Assembly: GCF_014621695.1 (NCBI RefSeq)
Contig: NZ_CP061281.1
Coordinates: forward strand, 124,001-188,000
Length of the DNA stretch: 64,000 nucleotides
Direction of reading: 5' to 3'
Source: Streptomyces xanthii
Lineage (GTDB): Bacteria > Actinomycetota > Actinomycetes > Streptomycetales > Streptomycetaceae
Shown: piece after piece, positions 27,601 to 36,278 of the stretch
Numbering within the stretch: the first letter of the stretch is position 1
Layout: every line of letters begins with the position of its first letter
Position numbers and translations under genes: made by a program
Notes under the pieces: generated by a model
What the model saw: only the letters and a program-made list of their open reading frames with translations
What the model was told of the DNA's origin: nothing
Databases searched by the model: none

Positions 27601-28854
27601 GCGTGCCCAGTCGAGGTCTTCCTGGCGCAGCATCTCCACGCTGGGTACGACAGGTGTGTCGGCCAGGAGAATCTTGCCCCGCACGTCTCCGGCCCGTTCC
27701 CAGTCCGCGTCGGTGCCGGCCCCGATGTCCACGAGCGGGGCGGTGACCGGTTCCTCGGGTGGGTTCGCGGAGATGATCCCGCGATACGTCTGGATCAACT
27801 CTGGATCCTTGCCCGCCAGATACGCGCTGGGGATCCGCAGCCCGCTGGTGGACGCACCGACCGCGATGACTCCGTCGGCCGACGCCGGCGTGCTGACGGT
27901 GCCGGCGCGCCCGTCATTGCCCGCCGCCGCGACGACGACCAGCCCTGCCCGCACGGCGGCGGTCGCCGCCCGGCCCAGCGGGTCGGTGCCGTCGCCGGGG
28001 CCGCCGAGGCTCATGTTGATGACGTCGGCCCGGTAGGGGTTGGCCGGATCGGCGGCCGCCTCGATGCCGGCGATGATGTCGGAGGTGTAGGCGCTGCCGC
28101 TGTCATCAGTGACCTTGTAGGCCAGCAGACGCGCGTCGGGCGCCATGCCGGTGACGCCCCCTTTCCCGGCGGCCTTGCCCGCGATGATGCCCGCGACGTG
28201 GGTGCCGTGACCGTTGTCGTCCATCGGGTCGTCGTCGCAGTTGGCGAAGTCGTAGCCGGCGACCACCTTGTGGTCCTTGCCGAAGCCCCCGCCCAGATCG
28301 GGGTGACCGTAGTCCACGCCGCTGTCGAGGACCGCCACGATCGTGCCCTTGCCCGTGGTCTTCGTCCCGGACGGGTCCTCGCGCTTCCACACCTCGGGGG
28401 CGCCGGTCAGCGGAACGCTCGAGTCCGTGAGCACCTGCATCCGTGTGTCGGGACGGACTGCGGCGACTCCCGGCATCGAGGCCAGCCGCGCCGTCTCGGA
28501 GGCAGGGACCGTGATCGCCACGGCGTTGACGAGCAGGCCGAGTCTGCGGGGCGAGGCGGGGTGCAGGCCTGCCTCCCGCGCCTTGTCGACGAAGGCGTTC
28601 TGCCGCGAGGTCAAGGAATTCCGGGCCTCGCCGACGGCAGCGGCGGTGCCGTCGGCCTGCGAGGTGAGCGAGCCGTCGGGGGCGGCGGACACCGCGGCGT
28701 CGCCGGTCAGTTCGACGATGACCCGCTGCTTCGCGTCGGGGGTCTTCGCGGTCGCGGTCGTGGTGCCGGGCAGGGCGGTGAGCGTCCCGGTGAGCGCCAC
28801 GGCGGTCACCGTGACAGCCACCAGGCGCCGGGTTCTTCGTGGTTTTTTGACCAT
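24628..28854 (-). CDS. Secreted S8 subtilase with C-terminal BNR/beta-propeller region
   Basis: A 1408-aa secreted serine protease. A Sec signal peptide (1-36) and I9-like propeptide are followed by the S8 catalytic domain with Asp177 (VAVLDSGVDYGHPD), His216 (DDNGHGTHVAG), the oxyanion Asn in AAGND near 313, and Ser553 (SGTSMASPHVAG); a PA-type insertion sits between Asn and Ser. Fibronectin-like beta domains span about 610-830. The last 550 residues contain repeated Asp-box motifs (TDGGATWRQ, TDDNGRTWRK, SRDHGRTWQP, TRDGGRTWKN, STDNGLTWEN) of a sialidase/sortilin-type propeller, probably for substrate or glycan binding. A terminator hairpin follows. It is divergent from the esterase at 29213. 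Confidence 0.93.
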   Translation of the reverse strand: MVKKPRRTRRLVAVTVTAVALTGTLTALPGTTTATAKTPDAKQRVIVELTGDAAVSAAPDGSLTSQADGTAAAVGEARNSLTSRQNAFVDKAREAGLHPASPRRLGLLVNAVAITVPASETARLASMPGVAAVRPDTRMQVLTDSSVPLTGAPEVWKREDPSGTKTTGKGTIVAVLDSGVDYGHPDLGGGFGKDHKVVAGYDFANCDDDPMDDNGHGTHVAGIIAGKAAGKGGVTGMAPDARLLAYKVTDDSGSAYTSDIIAGIEAAADPANPYRADVINMSLGGPGDGTDPLGRAATAAVRAGLVVVAAAGNDGRAGTVSTPASADGVIAVGASTSGLRIPSAYLAGKDPELIQTYRGIISANPPEEPVTAPLVDIGAGTDADWERAGDVRGKILLADTPVVPSVEMLRQEDLDWAREAEKRGALAVLGGGRADSGPVFLAGPGTAEAQATPARPDLSGTAASGDSLRMDRLVVMGIDATQYEPLSRALAEGKVSVTLRETDSTDEIASFSSRGPGTGFGLKPDLVAPGVEIRSTIPSTLYEPGVYRMSGTSMASPHVAGAAALLRQLRPDQDPDGIRSALVGSAKPLAGTGPSVQGNGRLDVAAAASATLGSSPSSVSFGLADLAGRTVGDTAKVRLTNPGKESLTTKLSSSGPTTLSPAEVTVPAGGSATVTVTLRADRPADDTEISGRITATPSRGPVLRIPYLLVVRHLVVQASPDPSDGRSTVHIAAPTALDAPPRLTVTPPHGKAFTLPTTKNGAGYYQADVTGKKAGAYRLAVRARTADGRRITGTSAFEVTPVSSRGDRWEPVGPNSEAGDLALTPARPKQAVMTQYRKAAPWLTTDGGATWRQAGRLPVADGNGTGPVVIDARRPERWWYAVNSNGDPTRRGTILRTDDNGRTWRKLGVPDAYIDVFVADEKTRTLVAVAGDMLMVSTDAGDTWAPQPTGVTGSVREATLVGDTLYLATFTDVWRIDGVGKGEPGEARRILDASDEGVHGLAADSTVVATYVPGEGVRGSYDQGRTWSTLLPLEEGGHGLSASGGDLYLRALYGAGQVSRDHGRTWQPAPGPSKAAIPLDFDRWADGSVTVSSEQDGLYRGTDIGRGYKRIGVQGLTTLALATSGDHLLAGTVSGTYRTALPVAGPEWGQSGGEGWTGRMTSHLAVSPKDTRVVWKVRRTATGIFEVSRSADAGRTWEVRGTSSEIPKAILVHPADPDWVAISYESLMSEGLFTTRDGGRTWKNLRHARAFDAMAGDPGDPRRVWLGNASGLYRSDDGGVTTTKVADGPVSAIVNDGRRLVVGGTSIRVSTDDGRTFRTADTGPLAIHVSDLLQVRGTLYAATKGSKDSGLVQGGRGVLRSTDNGLTWENISSGLQNTDTTKLAATADGRTLFVGTVDGGVHRLKLHR

Positions 28855-29212
28855 GAACAGGATTCATAGCTCTGAACTCACTCACCGGACAACCGATCCT
28901 CGCGGCCTATTGCTGTCGCTGGCACATGTGGGCCAAGTCCGATACATCCTCGGCCAGTTCGCCCCAGCACGCCTCGACTCAGCCCGATTCCGTGTTCCAG
29001 TTGGGAGCCATGATGGTGAACTCCCTGAACGACATGGGGCTGTTCACCGGCCGGGCCATGGACGCCCGGCACATGCATCCTCCGTCAATCCTGGCTGTCC
29101 GACCCATGTCGGCGTGAGCGGGCCGGGCCACATGATGCAACGCCACACGGGCGGTACGAACCGCAGCCGCCACGGTGTCATCTGCTTCCCTCCCCCACGG
29201 AAGGCTTCAGCC
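28855..29212. other. Divergent promoter region of the protease and esterase genes
   Basis: A 358-bp region with no convincing gene. It must hold both divergent promoters. An open frame on the plus strand through it lacks coding bias. I see no clear operator. Confidence 0.5.
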
Positions 29213-30703
29213 ATGGGACAGCTGTACTCCCCGTTCCGCCGCACCCCGAGGGACCGTCGCACCCTCGGCGGCATCCGGCGTTGGCTCACCGCGGCCGCGG
29301 GCGCGCTCGCCCTGACGGGCAGTCTGGTGGCCGTCGGCCCCCAGGCCTCGGCCGCGGGCCTGACCCAGGTCACCGGCTTCGGCTCCAACCCCGGAAACCT
29401 TTCCATGTACGCGTACGCACCCGACGGGCTGCCAGAGGACGCTCCGATCGTCGTCGCCCTGCACGGCTGTACGCAGAGCGCGAGCGACTACTACGCCCAT
29501 TCCGGCTGGCCGAAGTTCGCCGACCAGTACAAGTTCGCCCTGGTCCTCCCGCAGACGACGAGCGCGAACAACGCGAACTCCTGCTTCAACTGGTTCGATT
29601 CGGCCGACAGCACGCGCGGCAAGGGCGAGGCCCTGTCCATCAAGCAGATGGTCGACACCGCCGTCGCGCGCTACGGGAGCGACACCGGGCGCGTCTACAT
29701 CACCGGTCTGTCTGCCGGCGCCGGAATGACCGCGAACATGCTCGCCGCCTATCCCGACGTCTTCGCGGGCGGCTCCATCGACTCCGGGCTCCCCGCCTCC
29801 TGCGCGACCAGCGTGACCGCCGCCTACACCTGTATGTACAGCCCGCCGGACAAGACGCCCGCCCAGTGGGGCGAGCTCGTACGCGCCGCCGCACCCTCCG
29901 GCACCACCCGCTGGCCACGGGTGGCGATCTGGCAGGGCACCTCGGACACCACGGTCGCACCGGCCAACGCGACCGAGCTCCGCGACCAGTGGACGAACGT
30001 GTGGGGCGTCGGCCAGACCCCGTCCCGCACGGAGAACCTCCCCGGCAACACCACGCTGACCCAGTACGACGACGCCTCCGGCCACCCCGCCGTATCGGTC
30101 TACTCGATCTCCGGCATGGCCCACGGCCTCGCGGTCGACCCCGGCAGCGGCGCCGAACAGTGCGGCACCACCGGCACCTACTACCTCGACACCATCTGCT
30201 CCAGCTACCACACCGCCCGCTTCTGGGGACTGGACGGCGGAGGCAGCGGCCAGCCCCCGGGCGCCCTGCCCGCGCCCACCGGCCTGACCGTGGGCGGAAC
30301 CACCGACACGACCGTGAGCCTGAGCTGGAACGCGGTGGCCGACGCGGCCTCCTACACCATCTACCGCGACGGTACGAAGGTGGGCACCACGGAGTCGACG
30401 TCCTACACCGACACGGGCCTGGCCACCGGCTCCACGCACACCTACACGGTGGCGGCCCTGGACTCGGCCGGAGCGGCGGGGGCCGTCTCCTCCTCGGTGA
30501 CGGCGACCACCACCGGCTCCACACAAACCTGCTTCACGGCGAACAACTACCAGCACACCGCCGCCGGCCGCGCCTACCAGAGCGGAGGCCAGACATACGC
30601 CACGGGCTCCGGCCAGGCCATGGGCCTGTACAACACCTTCATCACGCACACCCTCAAACAGACGTCACCCGGCTACTACGTCGTCGCGGACGCCGGCTGC
30701 TAG
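29213..30703 (+). CDS. Secreted PHB-depolymerase-type esterase with FnIII and C-terminal binding domain
   Basis: A 496-aa extracellular esterase. A long signal peptide (1-48, ending ASA) precedes an alpha/beta-hydrolase of the type-1 PHB depolymerase family: oxyanion VALHGCTQS (82-90), lipase box GLSAG with Ser167, Asp245 (WQGTSDTTV) and His304 (SGMAHGL). A fibronectin III domain spans about 353-437, and a 55-residue C-terminal region (CFTANNYQHT to ADAGC) resembles the substrate-binding end of such esterases. Likely substrates are polyhydroxyalkanoates or acetylated/feruloylated polysaccharide. Convergent with the aminotransferase gene. Confidence 0.92.
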   Translation: MGQLYSPFRRTPRDRRTLGGIRRWLTAAAGALALTGSLVAVGPQASAAGLTQVTGFGSNPGNLSMYAYAPDGLPEDAPIVVALHGCTQSASDYYAHSGWPKFADQYKFALVLPQTTSANNANSCFNWFDSADSTRGKGEALSIKQMVDTAVARYGSDTGRVYITGLSAGAGMTANMLAAYPDVFAGGSIDSGLPASCATSVTAAYTCMYSPPDKTPAQWGELVRAAAPSGTTRWPRVAIWQGTSDTTVAPANATELRDQWTNVWGVGQTPSRTENLPGNTTLTQYDDASGHPAVSVYSISGMAHGLAVDPGSGAEQCGTTGTYYLDTICSSYHTARFWGLDGGGSGQPPGALPAPTGLTVGGTTDTTVSLSWNAVADAASYTIYRDGTKVGTTESTSYTDTGLATGSTHTYTVAALDSAGAAGAVSSSVTATTTGSTQTCFTANNYQHTAAGRAYQSGGQTYATGSGQAMGLYNTFITHTLKQTSPGYYVVADAGC

Positions 30704-30748
30704 TCCCAACCCCTGCCACCGCGCACCTGTTCCAGCACGGCATGACGG

Positions 30749-33706
30749 TCAGGCCCGGGTGAGCCCGGCGAGGGCGCGGTCGAGCATGTCGGCGAAGAAG
30801 TCGGCCGCGGCGGTGTCGATGCACAGGGGCGGTTTGATCTTCAGGATGTTCAGGTGGTCGCCGGTCGGCTGGACGATGACGCCGAGGTCGAGCATGCGCT
30901 CGCACAGCTCGGCGGTCTCCTCGGTGGCGGGTTCCAACGTGACGCGGTCGCGGACCAGTTCGAGGCCGAGGTAGAGGCCGGATCCGTGGACGACGCCGAT
31001 GAGGTCGTGGCGGGCGGCCAGCGCCTCCAGGCGCTCCTTCAGGTGGCCGCCGACGCGGACCGCGTTGCCCTGGAGGTCCTCGTCGCGCAGGGTGTCCAGG
31101 ACAGTGCGGCCGACGATGCTGGAGACCGGGCTGCCTCCCGTTGAGGAGAAGAAGTAGCCCTGGTCACGGTAGCGTTCGGCCACTTCCTTCGAGGTGATCA
31201 CGGCGCCGAGCGGGTGGCCGTTGCCCATGGCCTTGGCCACGCAGACGATGTCCGGGACGACCCCCTGCTGCTCGAAGCCCCAGAACCAGTGACCGAGGCG
31301 CCCGTAGCCCACCTGCACCTCGTCGGCGACCGCGAGACCGCCATGGCGGCGGACGGCGGCGTAGACCTGCGCGAGGTAGCCGTCGGGCAGGGCCACGCCT
31401 CCCGCGTTGCCGTAGTACGTCTCGCTGAGGAAGGCGCCCGGGGCGCGACCGGAGGCGGCCAGCCGGTCGATCTCCGCGACGGCCTCGGGGGCGTAACGCA
31501 CCGCGTCCGCCCCGCGGTGCCGGCCGCGGTAGGAGTTGGGTGCGTCCGCCGTGTGCACCCACTCCGGCCGGGTGGAGAGGGCGTTGGGATTGTCCTGGAG
31601 CGAGGTGGAGACCGCGTCGGAGGCGTAGGTCCAGCCGTGGTACGCCTCGCGCAGCGCGAGGACGTCCGGCCGGCCGGTCGCTCCGATCGCGAGTCGGATC
31701 CCCAGGTCGACCGCCTCCGACCCGGAGTTGACCAGGAAGACGGTGTCCAGCGGCTGGGGCAGCAGCTCGGCGAGGCGCTCGGTGAACTCCACGACGGACG
31801 CGTAGTGGAAGCGTGAGTTGGTGTTGAGCCGCCGCAGTTGCCGGGCGACGGCCTGCTCGACGCGGGGGTGCGCGTGGCCGAGCGGGGTCACGTTGTTGAC
31901 GATGTCCAGGTAGGAACGGCCTTCGGTGGAGAGCAGGTGGTGGCGCCAGCCTCGCTCGATGCGCGGCGGATCGGCGTAGTAGTGCCCCTGCACGGTCGCG
32001 AAGACTGCGTCCCGCCGCTCCAGCAGGTCGGCGTTCTCGCCGCGGTCTGTGGCCGCGAGACCCAGGATCGGAGCGGGGTCCGCGGTGAGAGGGAGCCAGC
32101 CCGCGGCGTACTCGGGGCGGACCCGGGGCGGGACGGCCGGGGCTCCGGCGTGGGCGAGTGCGACGTGGATCCTCGTGTCGGTCGTGAAGCGGGCGAGTTC
32201 GACGCCGGCCGGGACGATCGAGCCGGTGGTGACGAGCGGCTGCACGGAGTCGGGGAAGGAGAGGGTCAGCTCGCGGGCGCCGTAGGTGAGGGTGACGTGT
32301 CCCGGTGCCGCCGCCAGGACCTGTCCCTCCGTCGGGACCTGCATCACCGCGGGGCCGGCGAGCCACAGGTCGAGCCCGGTCGGCACGGCGGCCGGCGAGT
32401 CCGCCGACAGGGGTGGTGTCTGCGCGAGGCTCGGCCGGGCGTACCGGGTCACGGCGGCAGCGGCGCCCCCGGCGAGCGCGGAGGCGGCCACCCGGTCGTC
32501 GATCCCCGGTTCGCACCAGGCTCCGCGGTCCATGCTGTCGGCATCGGTGGACAGGTCGAGGAGGGCGATGTCGGCGCCGGCGATGTCGCGCAGCAGGGGG
32601 CAGGAGGGCGCCTCGGTGGCGGCGGGAGTGTCGGCCAGGCCGATCGCCTCCTTGACCAGGTGGGTCATCACCGGCAGCGGCAGACGGGTCGCCTGCTCGA
32701 ACATGGCCCATTCGCGCTCCAGCGCGGACCGGGCGTAGTGGTTGTCCTCGTCCACGGCGGCCTGCTGGCGCCCGCTCGCGACCAGCACGGCGGCCCGCAC
32801 CACCACGAGGGGCCACAACGCCTCCGCCTCCTCGGCGGACAGCGGCCGTACGGCGTGGAAGGCCCGCACGGCGGGGAGCACCCGGTGCGGCTCGAATCCG
32901 TCGTGATGCAGCATCGACGAGAGGCACACGGCGAGTTCGCCGACCGCCCACGTCTCGGTCAGGTCGCCGAAGTCGATGACTCCGTCGGGCAGGGGCAGGC
33001 GATGGCCCGGTGTGCGAATGAGGTTGTCGTCGGTGAGGTCGAGGTGGACGGCCTGCGTGGGCAGCCGGTCGGCGACGCGTCGGACGCTCGCCCAGGCCTC
33101 AGCCGTCGCGGCCAGGACGCCCTCGCGCCGCTCGGGTTCGTCGATGTACCGGGCGAGTGCGTCGACGACGCGGTCGCCGTGTCGCGGGTCCCACTGGAGC
33201 ACGCGCTCGATGCCCGGGTGCCGGAAGTCGCGCAAGGAGGTGCTGACCCGTGCTGCGACGGTTCCCATGGCCGACACCGTGCTCGGCGACAGGTGCCGCG
33301 GCCCCGACAGCGAGCCTCCGGGCAGATACCTCAGCAGCCGTGCGACGGCCGGCCCGCTCTCGGTGTCCACGGTCTCGTGGAGCGGGGTGCCGTCCGCGCG
33401 GCGCAGGACCGTGGCGACGCGCAGGTCGGGGTGGGTCGCGGCTATGAGGTCGGCGGCCGCGTCCTGGGCCTCGATCTCCGTCCTGCCGAAGGCGGGGTTG
33501 GCGATCTTCAGGATCCCGATGGCGGTCCCGTCGTCGCCGCTCAGCAGGAAGTTGGCGTCCTGCTGGCTCCCCAGCGCCTCGGCGCGCACACCTTCGCCCA
33601 CCATCCGGGCGGCGACGTGCTCGGCCTGCGTCTCGCTCAACTGCGGTACGGGGAGCGCCTCCTGGGCGAAGAAGTCGATGGTGCGGTGCTCGTCGTGCGG
33701 CGGCAT
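30749..33706 (-). CDS. Three-module protein: APH-like kinase, hybrid-motif domain, class III aminotransferase
   Basis: A 985-aa fusion. Residues 25-330 form an APH/choline-kinase-like module with catalytic HLDLTDDNLI and metal-binding VIDFGDLTE. A barrel-sandwich/M23-like middle follows (about 470-560). The C-terminal class III aminotransferase (590-985) carries VNSGSEAVDLGIR, ALREAYHGWTYASD, and the PLP lysine in CVAKAMGNGHPLGAV. The same architecture is known near AGXT2L1-like phospho-lyases, suggesting phosphorylation of an amino alcohol or lysine derivative and then beta-elimination or transamination. I chose ATG 33706, which has GAGGAA seven bases upstream; ATG 33766 has no such signal. 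The Lrp regulator lies directly upstream on the same strand. Confidence 0.88.
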   Translation of the reverse strand: MPPHDEHRTIDFFAQEALPVPQLSETQAEHVAARMVGEGVRAEALGSQQDANFLLSGDDGTAIGILKIANPAFGRTEIEAQDAAADLIAATHPDLRVATVLRRADGTPLHETVDTESGPAVARLLRYLPGGSLSGPRHLSPSTVSAMGTVAARVSTSLRDFRHPGIERVLQWDPRHGDRVVDALARYIDEPERREGVLAATAEAWASVRRVADRLPTQAVHLDLTDDNLIRTPGHRLPLPDGVIDFGDLTETWAVGELAVCLSSMLHHDGFEPHRVLPAVRAFHAVRPLSAEEAEALWPLVVVRAAVLVASGRQQAAVDEDNHYARSALEREWAMFEQATRLPLPVMTHLVKEAIGLADTPAATEAPSCPLLRDIAGADIALLDLSTDADSMDRGAWCEPGIDDRVAASALAGGAAAAVTRYARPSLAQTPPLSADSPAAVPTGLDLWLAGPAVMQVPTEGQVLAAAPGHVTLTYGARELTLSFPDSVQPLVTTGSIVPAGVELARFTTDTRIHVALAHAGAPAVPPRVRPEYAAGWLPLTADPAPILGLAATDRGENADLLERRDAVFATVQGHYYADPPRIERGWRHHLLSTEGRSYLDIVNNVTPLGHAHPRVEQAVARQLRRLNTNSRFHYASVVEFTERLAELLPQPLDTVFLVNSGSEAVDLGIRLAIGATGRPDVLALREAYHGWTYASDAVSTSLQDNPNALSTRPEWVHTADAPNSYRGRHRGADAVRYAPEAVAEIDRLAASGRAPGAFLSETYYGNAGGVALPDGYLAQVYAAVRRHGGLAVADEVQVGYGRLGHWFWGFEQQGVVPDIVCVAKAMGNGHPLGAVITSKEVAERYRDQGYFFSSTGGSPVSSIVGRTVLDTLRDEDLQGNAVRVGGHLKERLEALAARHDLIGVVHGSGLYLGLELVRDRVTLEPATEETAELCERMLDLGVIVQPTGDHLNILKIKPPLCIDTAAADFFADMLDRALAGLTRA

Positions 33707-33806
33707 GCGGAAGTTCCTCGGCGGTTCGGGGTACGGGTGCGCCTTCGGCGCGCGGGAGAGAGACATGTGCGGATCGCGGCCGGGGTGCGGCCGGGCCCGG
33801 ACTCCG

Positions 33807-34247
33807 CTAGTCGACGTCCCACATGAACCGGTGGGTGTGGATGGCGAAGTAGGGGAAGCTCTCCACGGACGCCACGCCGTCGACGGTCCGTACAACGTCG
33901 TTGATGAAGTCCAGGAGGTCCTGCGGCCGGGAGCAGACGACCTCGGCGAACAGGTCGTAGCGTCCGGAGGTCAGCACCGTGTAGACGACCTCCTCGTGCC
34001 GGGAGAGCTCGTCGGCCACGGCGCGGGAGTCGCCGCCGATGCGCAGGCCGAGGAGCGCCATCGTCTGCTGGCCCATGGTCATCGGGTCGGTCACACCGAC
34101 GACCTGGACCGCCCTGGTGTCGATCAACCGCTGCAGCCGGTGCCGGGCGGCCGACGGGGACAGGCCCACTTTGGGTCCCAGCTCGGCGTAGGGGATCCGG
34201 CCGTCGATCTGCAGTTCGCGCAGGATGGCCCGGTCGATGTCGTCCAT
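33807..34247 (-). CDS. Lrp/AsnC family transcriptional regulator
   Basis: A 146-aa feast/famine regulator with an N-terminal HTH (MDDIDRAILRELQIDGRIPY, LSPSAARHRLQRL) and a C-terminal RAM ligand-binding domain (about 65-146). The start follows GGAGAGGAG. It is transcribed before and with the aminotransferase fusion, which it most likely controls in response to an amino acid. A 10-bp inverted repeat lies 70-106 bp upstream of its start. Confidence 0.92.
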   Translation of the reverse strand: MDDIDRAILRELQIDGRIPYAELGPKVGLSPSAARHRLQRLIDTRAVQVVGVTDPMTMGQQTMALLGLRIGGDSRAVADELSRHEEVVYTVLTSGRYDLFAEVVCSRPQDLLDFINDVVRTVDGVASVESFPYFAIHTHRFMWDVD

Positions 34248-34317
34248 GAAGCGCTCCTCTCCGCCTTGCCCGAAACAGGAGTCCTTCACCTGTCTCACGC
34301 ATGCTGACAGATTCATA

Positions 34318-34353
34318 CGCTCGATTCAACGGTTCGCGTTTCAGAATCGAGCG
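34318..34353. promoter_or_regulatory. 10-bp inverted repeat upstream of the Lrp gene
   Basis: CGCTCGATTC (34318-34327) and GAATCGAGCG (34344-34353) are exact complements separated by 16 bp. The place and form fit an Lrp autoregulatory site. No binding data are implied. Confidence 0.55.
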
Positions 34354-34475
34354 TCTCCATGGTCCGCGGTGCGTGATCCCCGGGCCGGCCGCCGTGTCAC
34401 CAGGTACGCCGGCAGCCTCGGAGGGCGCGGATCGTTCGGCGCGGTCGGGCGCGCGACGACTGGTATTACTGGGTC

Positions 34476-34853
34476 ATGCAGGAAGAGACGGCACGCTCCG
34501 CGATCGACACATTCATCTCCGCGTTCAACGCCTCGGACGACAGCTCCGTGACCGCCCTCCTCTCCCAGGCCCTGACCACGGACGTGGTCTTCTGGGGGCC
34601 CTTGGGGCGCAGCGAAGGAATCGCCGCGGTCGAGCGGTTCGTACTGGACATCCGGCGCCACCCGGCGGGCACCGGCAAGATGGTGCGCTGCTCGGCGGTG
34701 GACATGCCGGACGAGTGGGCCCGGTACCAGTGGGTCTTCACCACACCGGACGGAGGCCCCCGCCTGGCGGGAACGGACGTCGTCCATCTGCGGCGCAGCC
34801 TGATCGACCAGGTCATCGTCTTCGCGGGGGACATCGAGCCGTCCGCGTCCTGA
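34476..34853 (+). CDS. SnoaL/NTF2-like protein
   Basis: A 125-aa cone-shaped NTF2-like protein: helix AIDTFISAFNASDDSSVTALL, the strand TDVVFWGPLGRSEGIAAVERF, and closing strands DVVHLRRSLIDQVIVFAGDI. Such proteins are isomerases, hydrolases or binding proteins; the ligand is unknown. The Shine-Dalgarno sequence is weak. It stands alone, divergent from the lrp gene. Confidence 0.78.
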   Translation: MQEETARSAIDTFISAFNASDDSSVTALLSQALTTDVVFWGPLGRSEGIAAVERFVLDIRRHPAGTGKMVRCSAVDMPDEWARYQWVFTTPDGGPRLAGTDVVHLRRSLIDQVIVFAGDIEPSAS

Positions 34854-34980
34854 CCTCTGCTGTGGCCCGGCGCAACTGACGCGGGCCGTCCGGTCGTCCA
34901 TGGAGGTGGCGGGTCGCCACGGCCGGCACCGGGCGATCGGCGCCGGCCTGACGTTGCGGAGCGAAGGAGGCGTGCCTGAC

Positions 34981-35454
34981 GTGTCGTTGAGATGGGTGAT
35001 CGCGGGGACGGTCGTCGCGGTCGGGGCCGCGTTCGGTGCGGTGCGGGTGAGAAGAGCGCTGGGCGACCCCTTCGCGCAGGCGGAGAAGGAACTCGACCGG
35101 CGGGATCGGACGCTGCGCGAGGAGCACCCCGACACGGTGGCACTCCGGCACCGGGCTCACTACCTGAGCGAGACCGGGGACCTGGCCGGCGCCGTGGACC
35201 TCTCCCAGCGACTGCTCGCGGAGCGGGTACGGGCGTTGGGCGAGGACCACCCTCAGGTCCTCACCACCCGGCACAATCTGGCCAACCTCCGCGGCAGAGC
35301 GGGAGATGCGGCCGGGGCCGCCGAGGCGTTCGAACGGCTGGCACGCGACATGGAGCGAGTGCACGGAGCCGACTACATCGACACCGTGATGTCCCGGCGT
35401 GCCGCAGTCCGTTGGCGGGAGGAAGCGGACGGCGGCGGCCGGGGCACCGAGTAG
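34981..35454 (+). CDS. Membrane-anchored tetratricopeptide-repeat protein
   Basis: A 157-aa protein with an N-terminal transmembrane helix (WVIAGTVVAVGAAFGAV, about 5-22) and TPR-like helices carrying the AfsR-type text REEHPDTVALRHRAHYLSETG and GEDHPQVLTTRHNLANLRG. It probably mediates protein-protein contacts at the membrane. GTG 34981 has GGAGG ten bases upstream; GTG 34972 is too close to that site. Confidence 0.7.
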   Translation: MSLRWVIAGTVVAVGAAFGAVRVRRALGDPFAQAEKELDRRDRTLREEHPDTVALRHRAHYLSETGDLAGAVDLSQRLLAERVRALGEDHPQVLTTRHNLANLRGRAGDAAGAAEAFERLARDMERVHGADYIDTVMSRRAAVRWREEADGGGRGTE

Positions 35455-35613
35455 TCACAGCGGAGCCGCACCGCCACATGGCTCGTGCGACCCGGCTGGT
35501 CACCACAGGCGCGGAGTCCGCCGGGCACGGCAGTCACCGCGTGACATGCCGTACCGGAGGGCGCGGGTGCCCGTCGGAGCGTGGTTACGAATGCCGATCC
35601 GGCACCCACCGCC

Positions 35614-36156
35614 TCACGCGGTGCTGATGTCGCTGCCGAGCGCCTTGCGAGCCGTAGTCCATAGATCTCGAAGAGCCTGGATGCGCCGAGCTTGCGCCTC
35701 CTCGTAGTTCTGCCACGGGCCGGGTCGTCGGTCCAGGTAGAGCGCCCGGGCCGCACTGTGTTCATGACGCAGGGCGGCGACGACCTTCTCGGCCGCGTCG
35801 ATCACGGGCTCGGGACCCTCCAGCATGATCAATGGTTCGACTGCCGCCAGTTCCCGGATCGCCTCGCGCGCCTGACCGGCCGCGGCGTCGAACTCGGCCT
35901 GGTCGAGGTCGGCCGAGGTCCGCAGCGCGAAGACCAGCCGTCGGGTCTCTGACGCCTGCTCCAGGAACTTGCGGTAGACCTCGCGGCGGATCCCCCGCTG
36001 CGCCATGGCGCGGGCCTCGAGACGCTCCTCGCTCGCCTGGAGCCGCTGCGTCTGCGCCTGTCGGCCGGCTGCTCGCAGGGCGAGCCAACTGGACACGACC
36101 GCCGCCACGAGTGTGGATCCCCCGGTCACCAGCGCCACAGCGACGGTGTCATTCAT
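35614..36156 (-). CDS. Hypothetical protein with N-terminal transmembrane helix and coiled coil
   Basis: A 180-aa protein: hydrophobic helix at 5-28 (AVALVTGGSTLVAAVVSSWLA) followed by a Gln/Arg/Glu-rich coiled coil (about 30-75) and helical remainder. No family recognised beyond resemblance to small actinobacterial membrane-tethered helical proteins. An upstream GTG at 36162 is an alternative start. Confidence 0.68.
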   Translation of the reverse strand: MNDTVAVALVTGGSTLVAAVVSSWLALRAAGRQAQTQRLQASEERLEARAMAQRGIRREVYRKFLEQASETRRLVFALRTSADLDQAEFDAAAGQAREAIRELAAVEPLIMLEGPEPVIDAAEKVVAALRHEHSAARALYLDRRPGPWQNYEEAQARRIQALRDLWTTARKALGSDISTA

Positions 36157-36278
36157 GGGCACCCGGCCGCCCGCTCGCCTCTTCGCACACTCTCACGTCC
36201 TCCATGCGCCAAGAGTCGCGCATCCAGGCGCGGTTCATCAGGAGGACAGGGAGAACGGGGACCGCTCTGCCGGCGCGA

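Noticed and set aside
31838..33826. Long plus-strand frame opposite the aminotransferase fusion
   Set aside because: Shadow ORF without recognisable motifs; the minus strand encodes a clear PLP enzyme.
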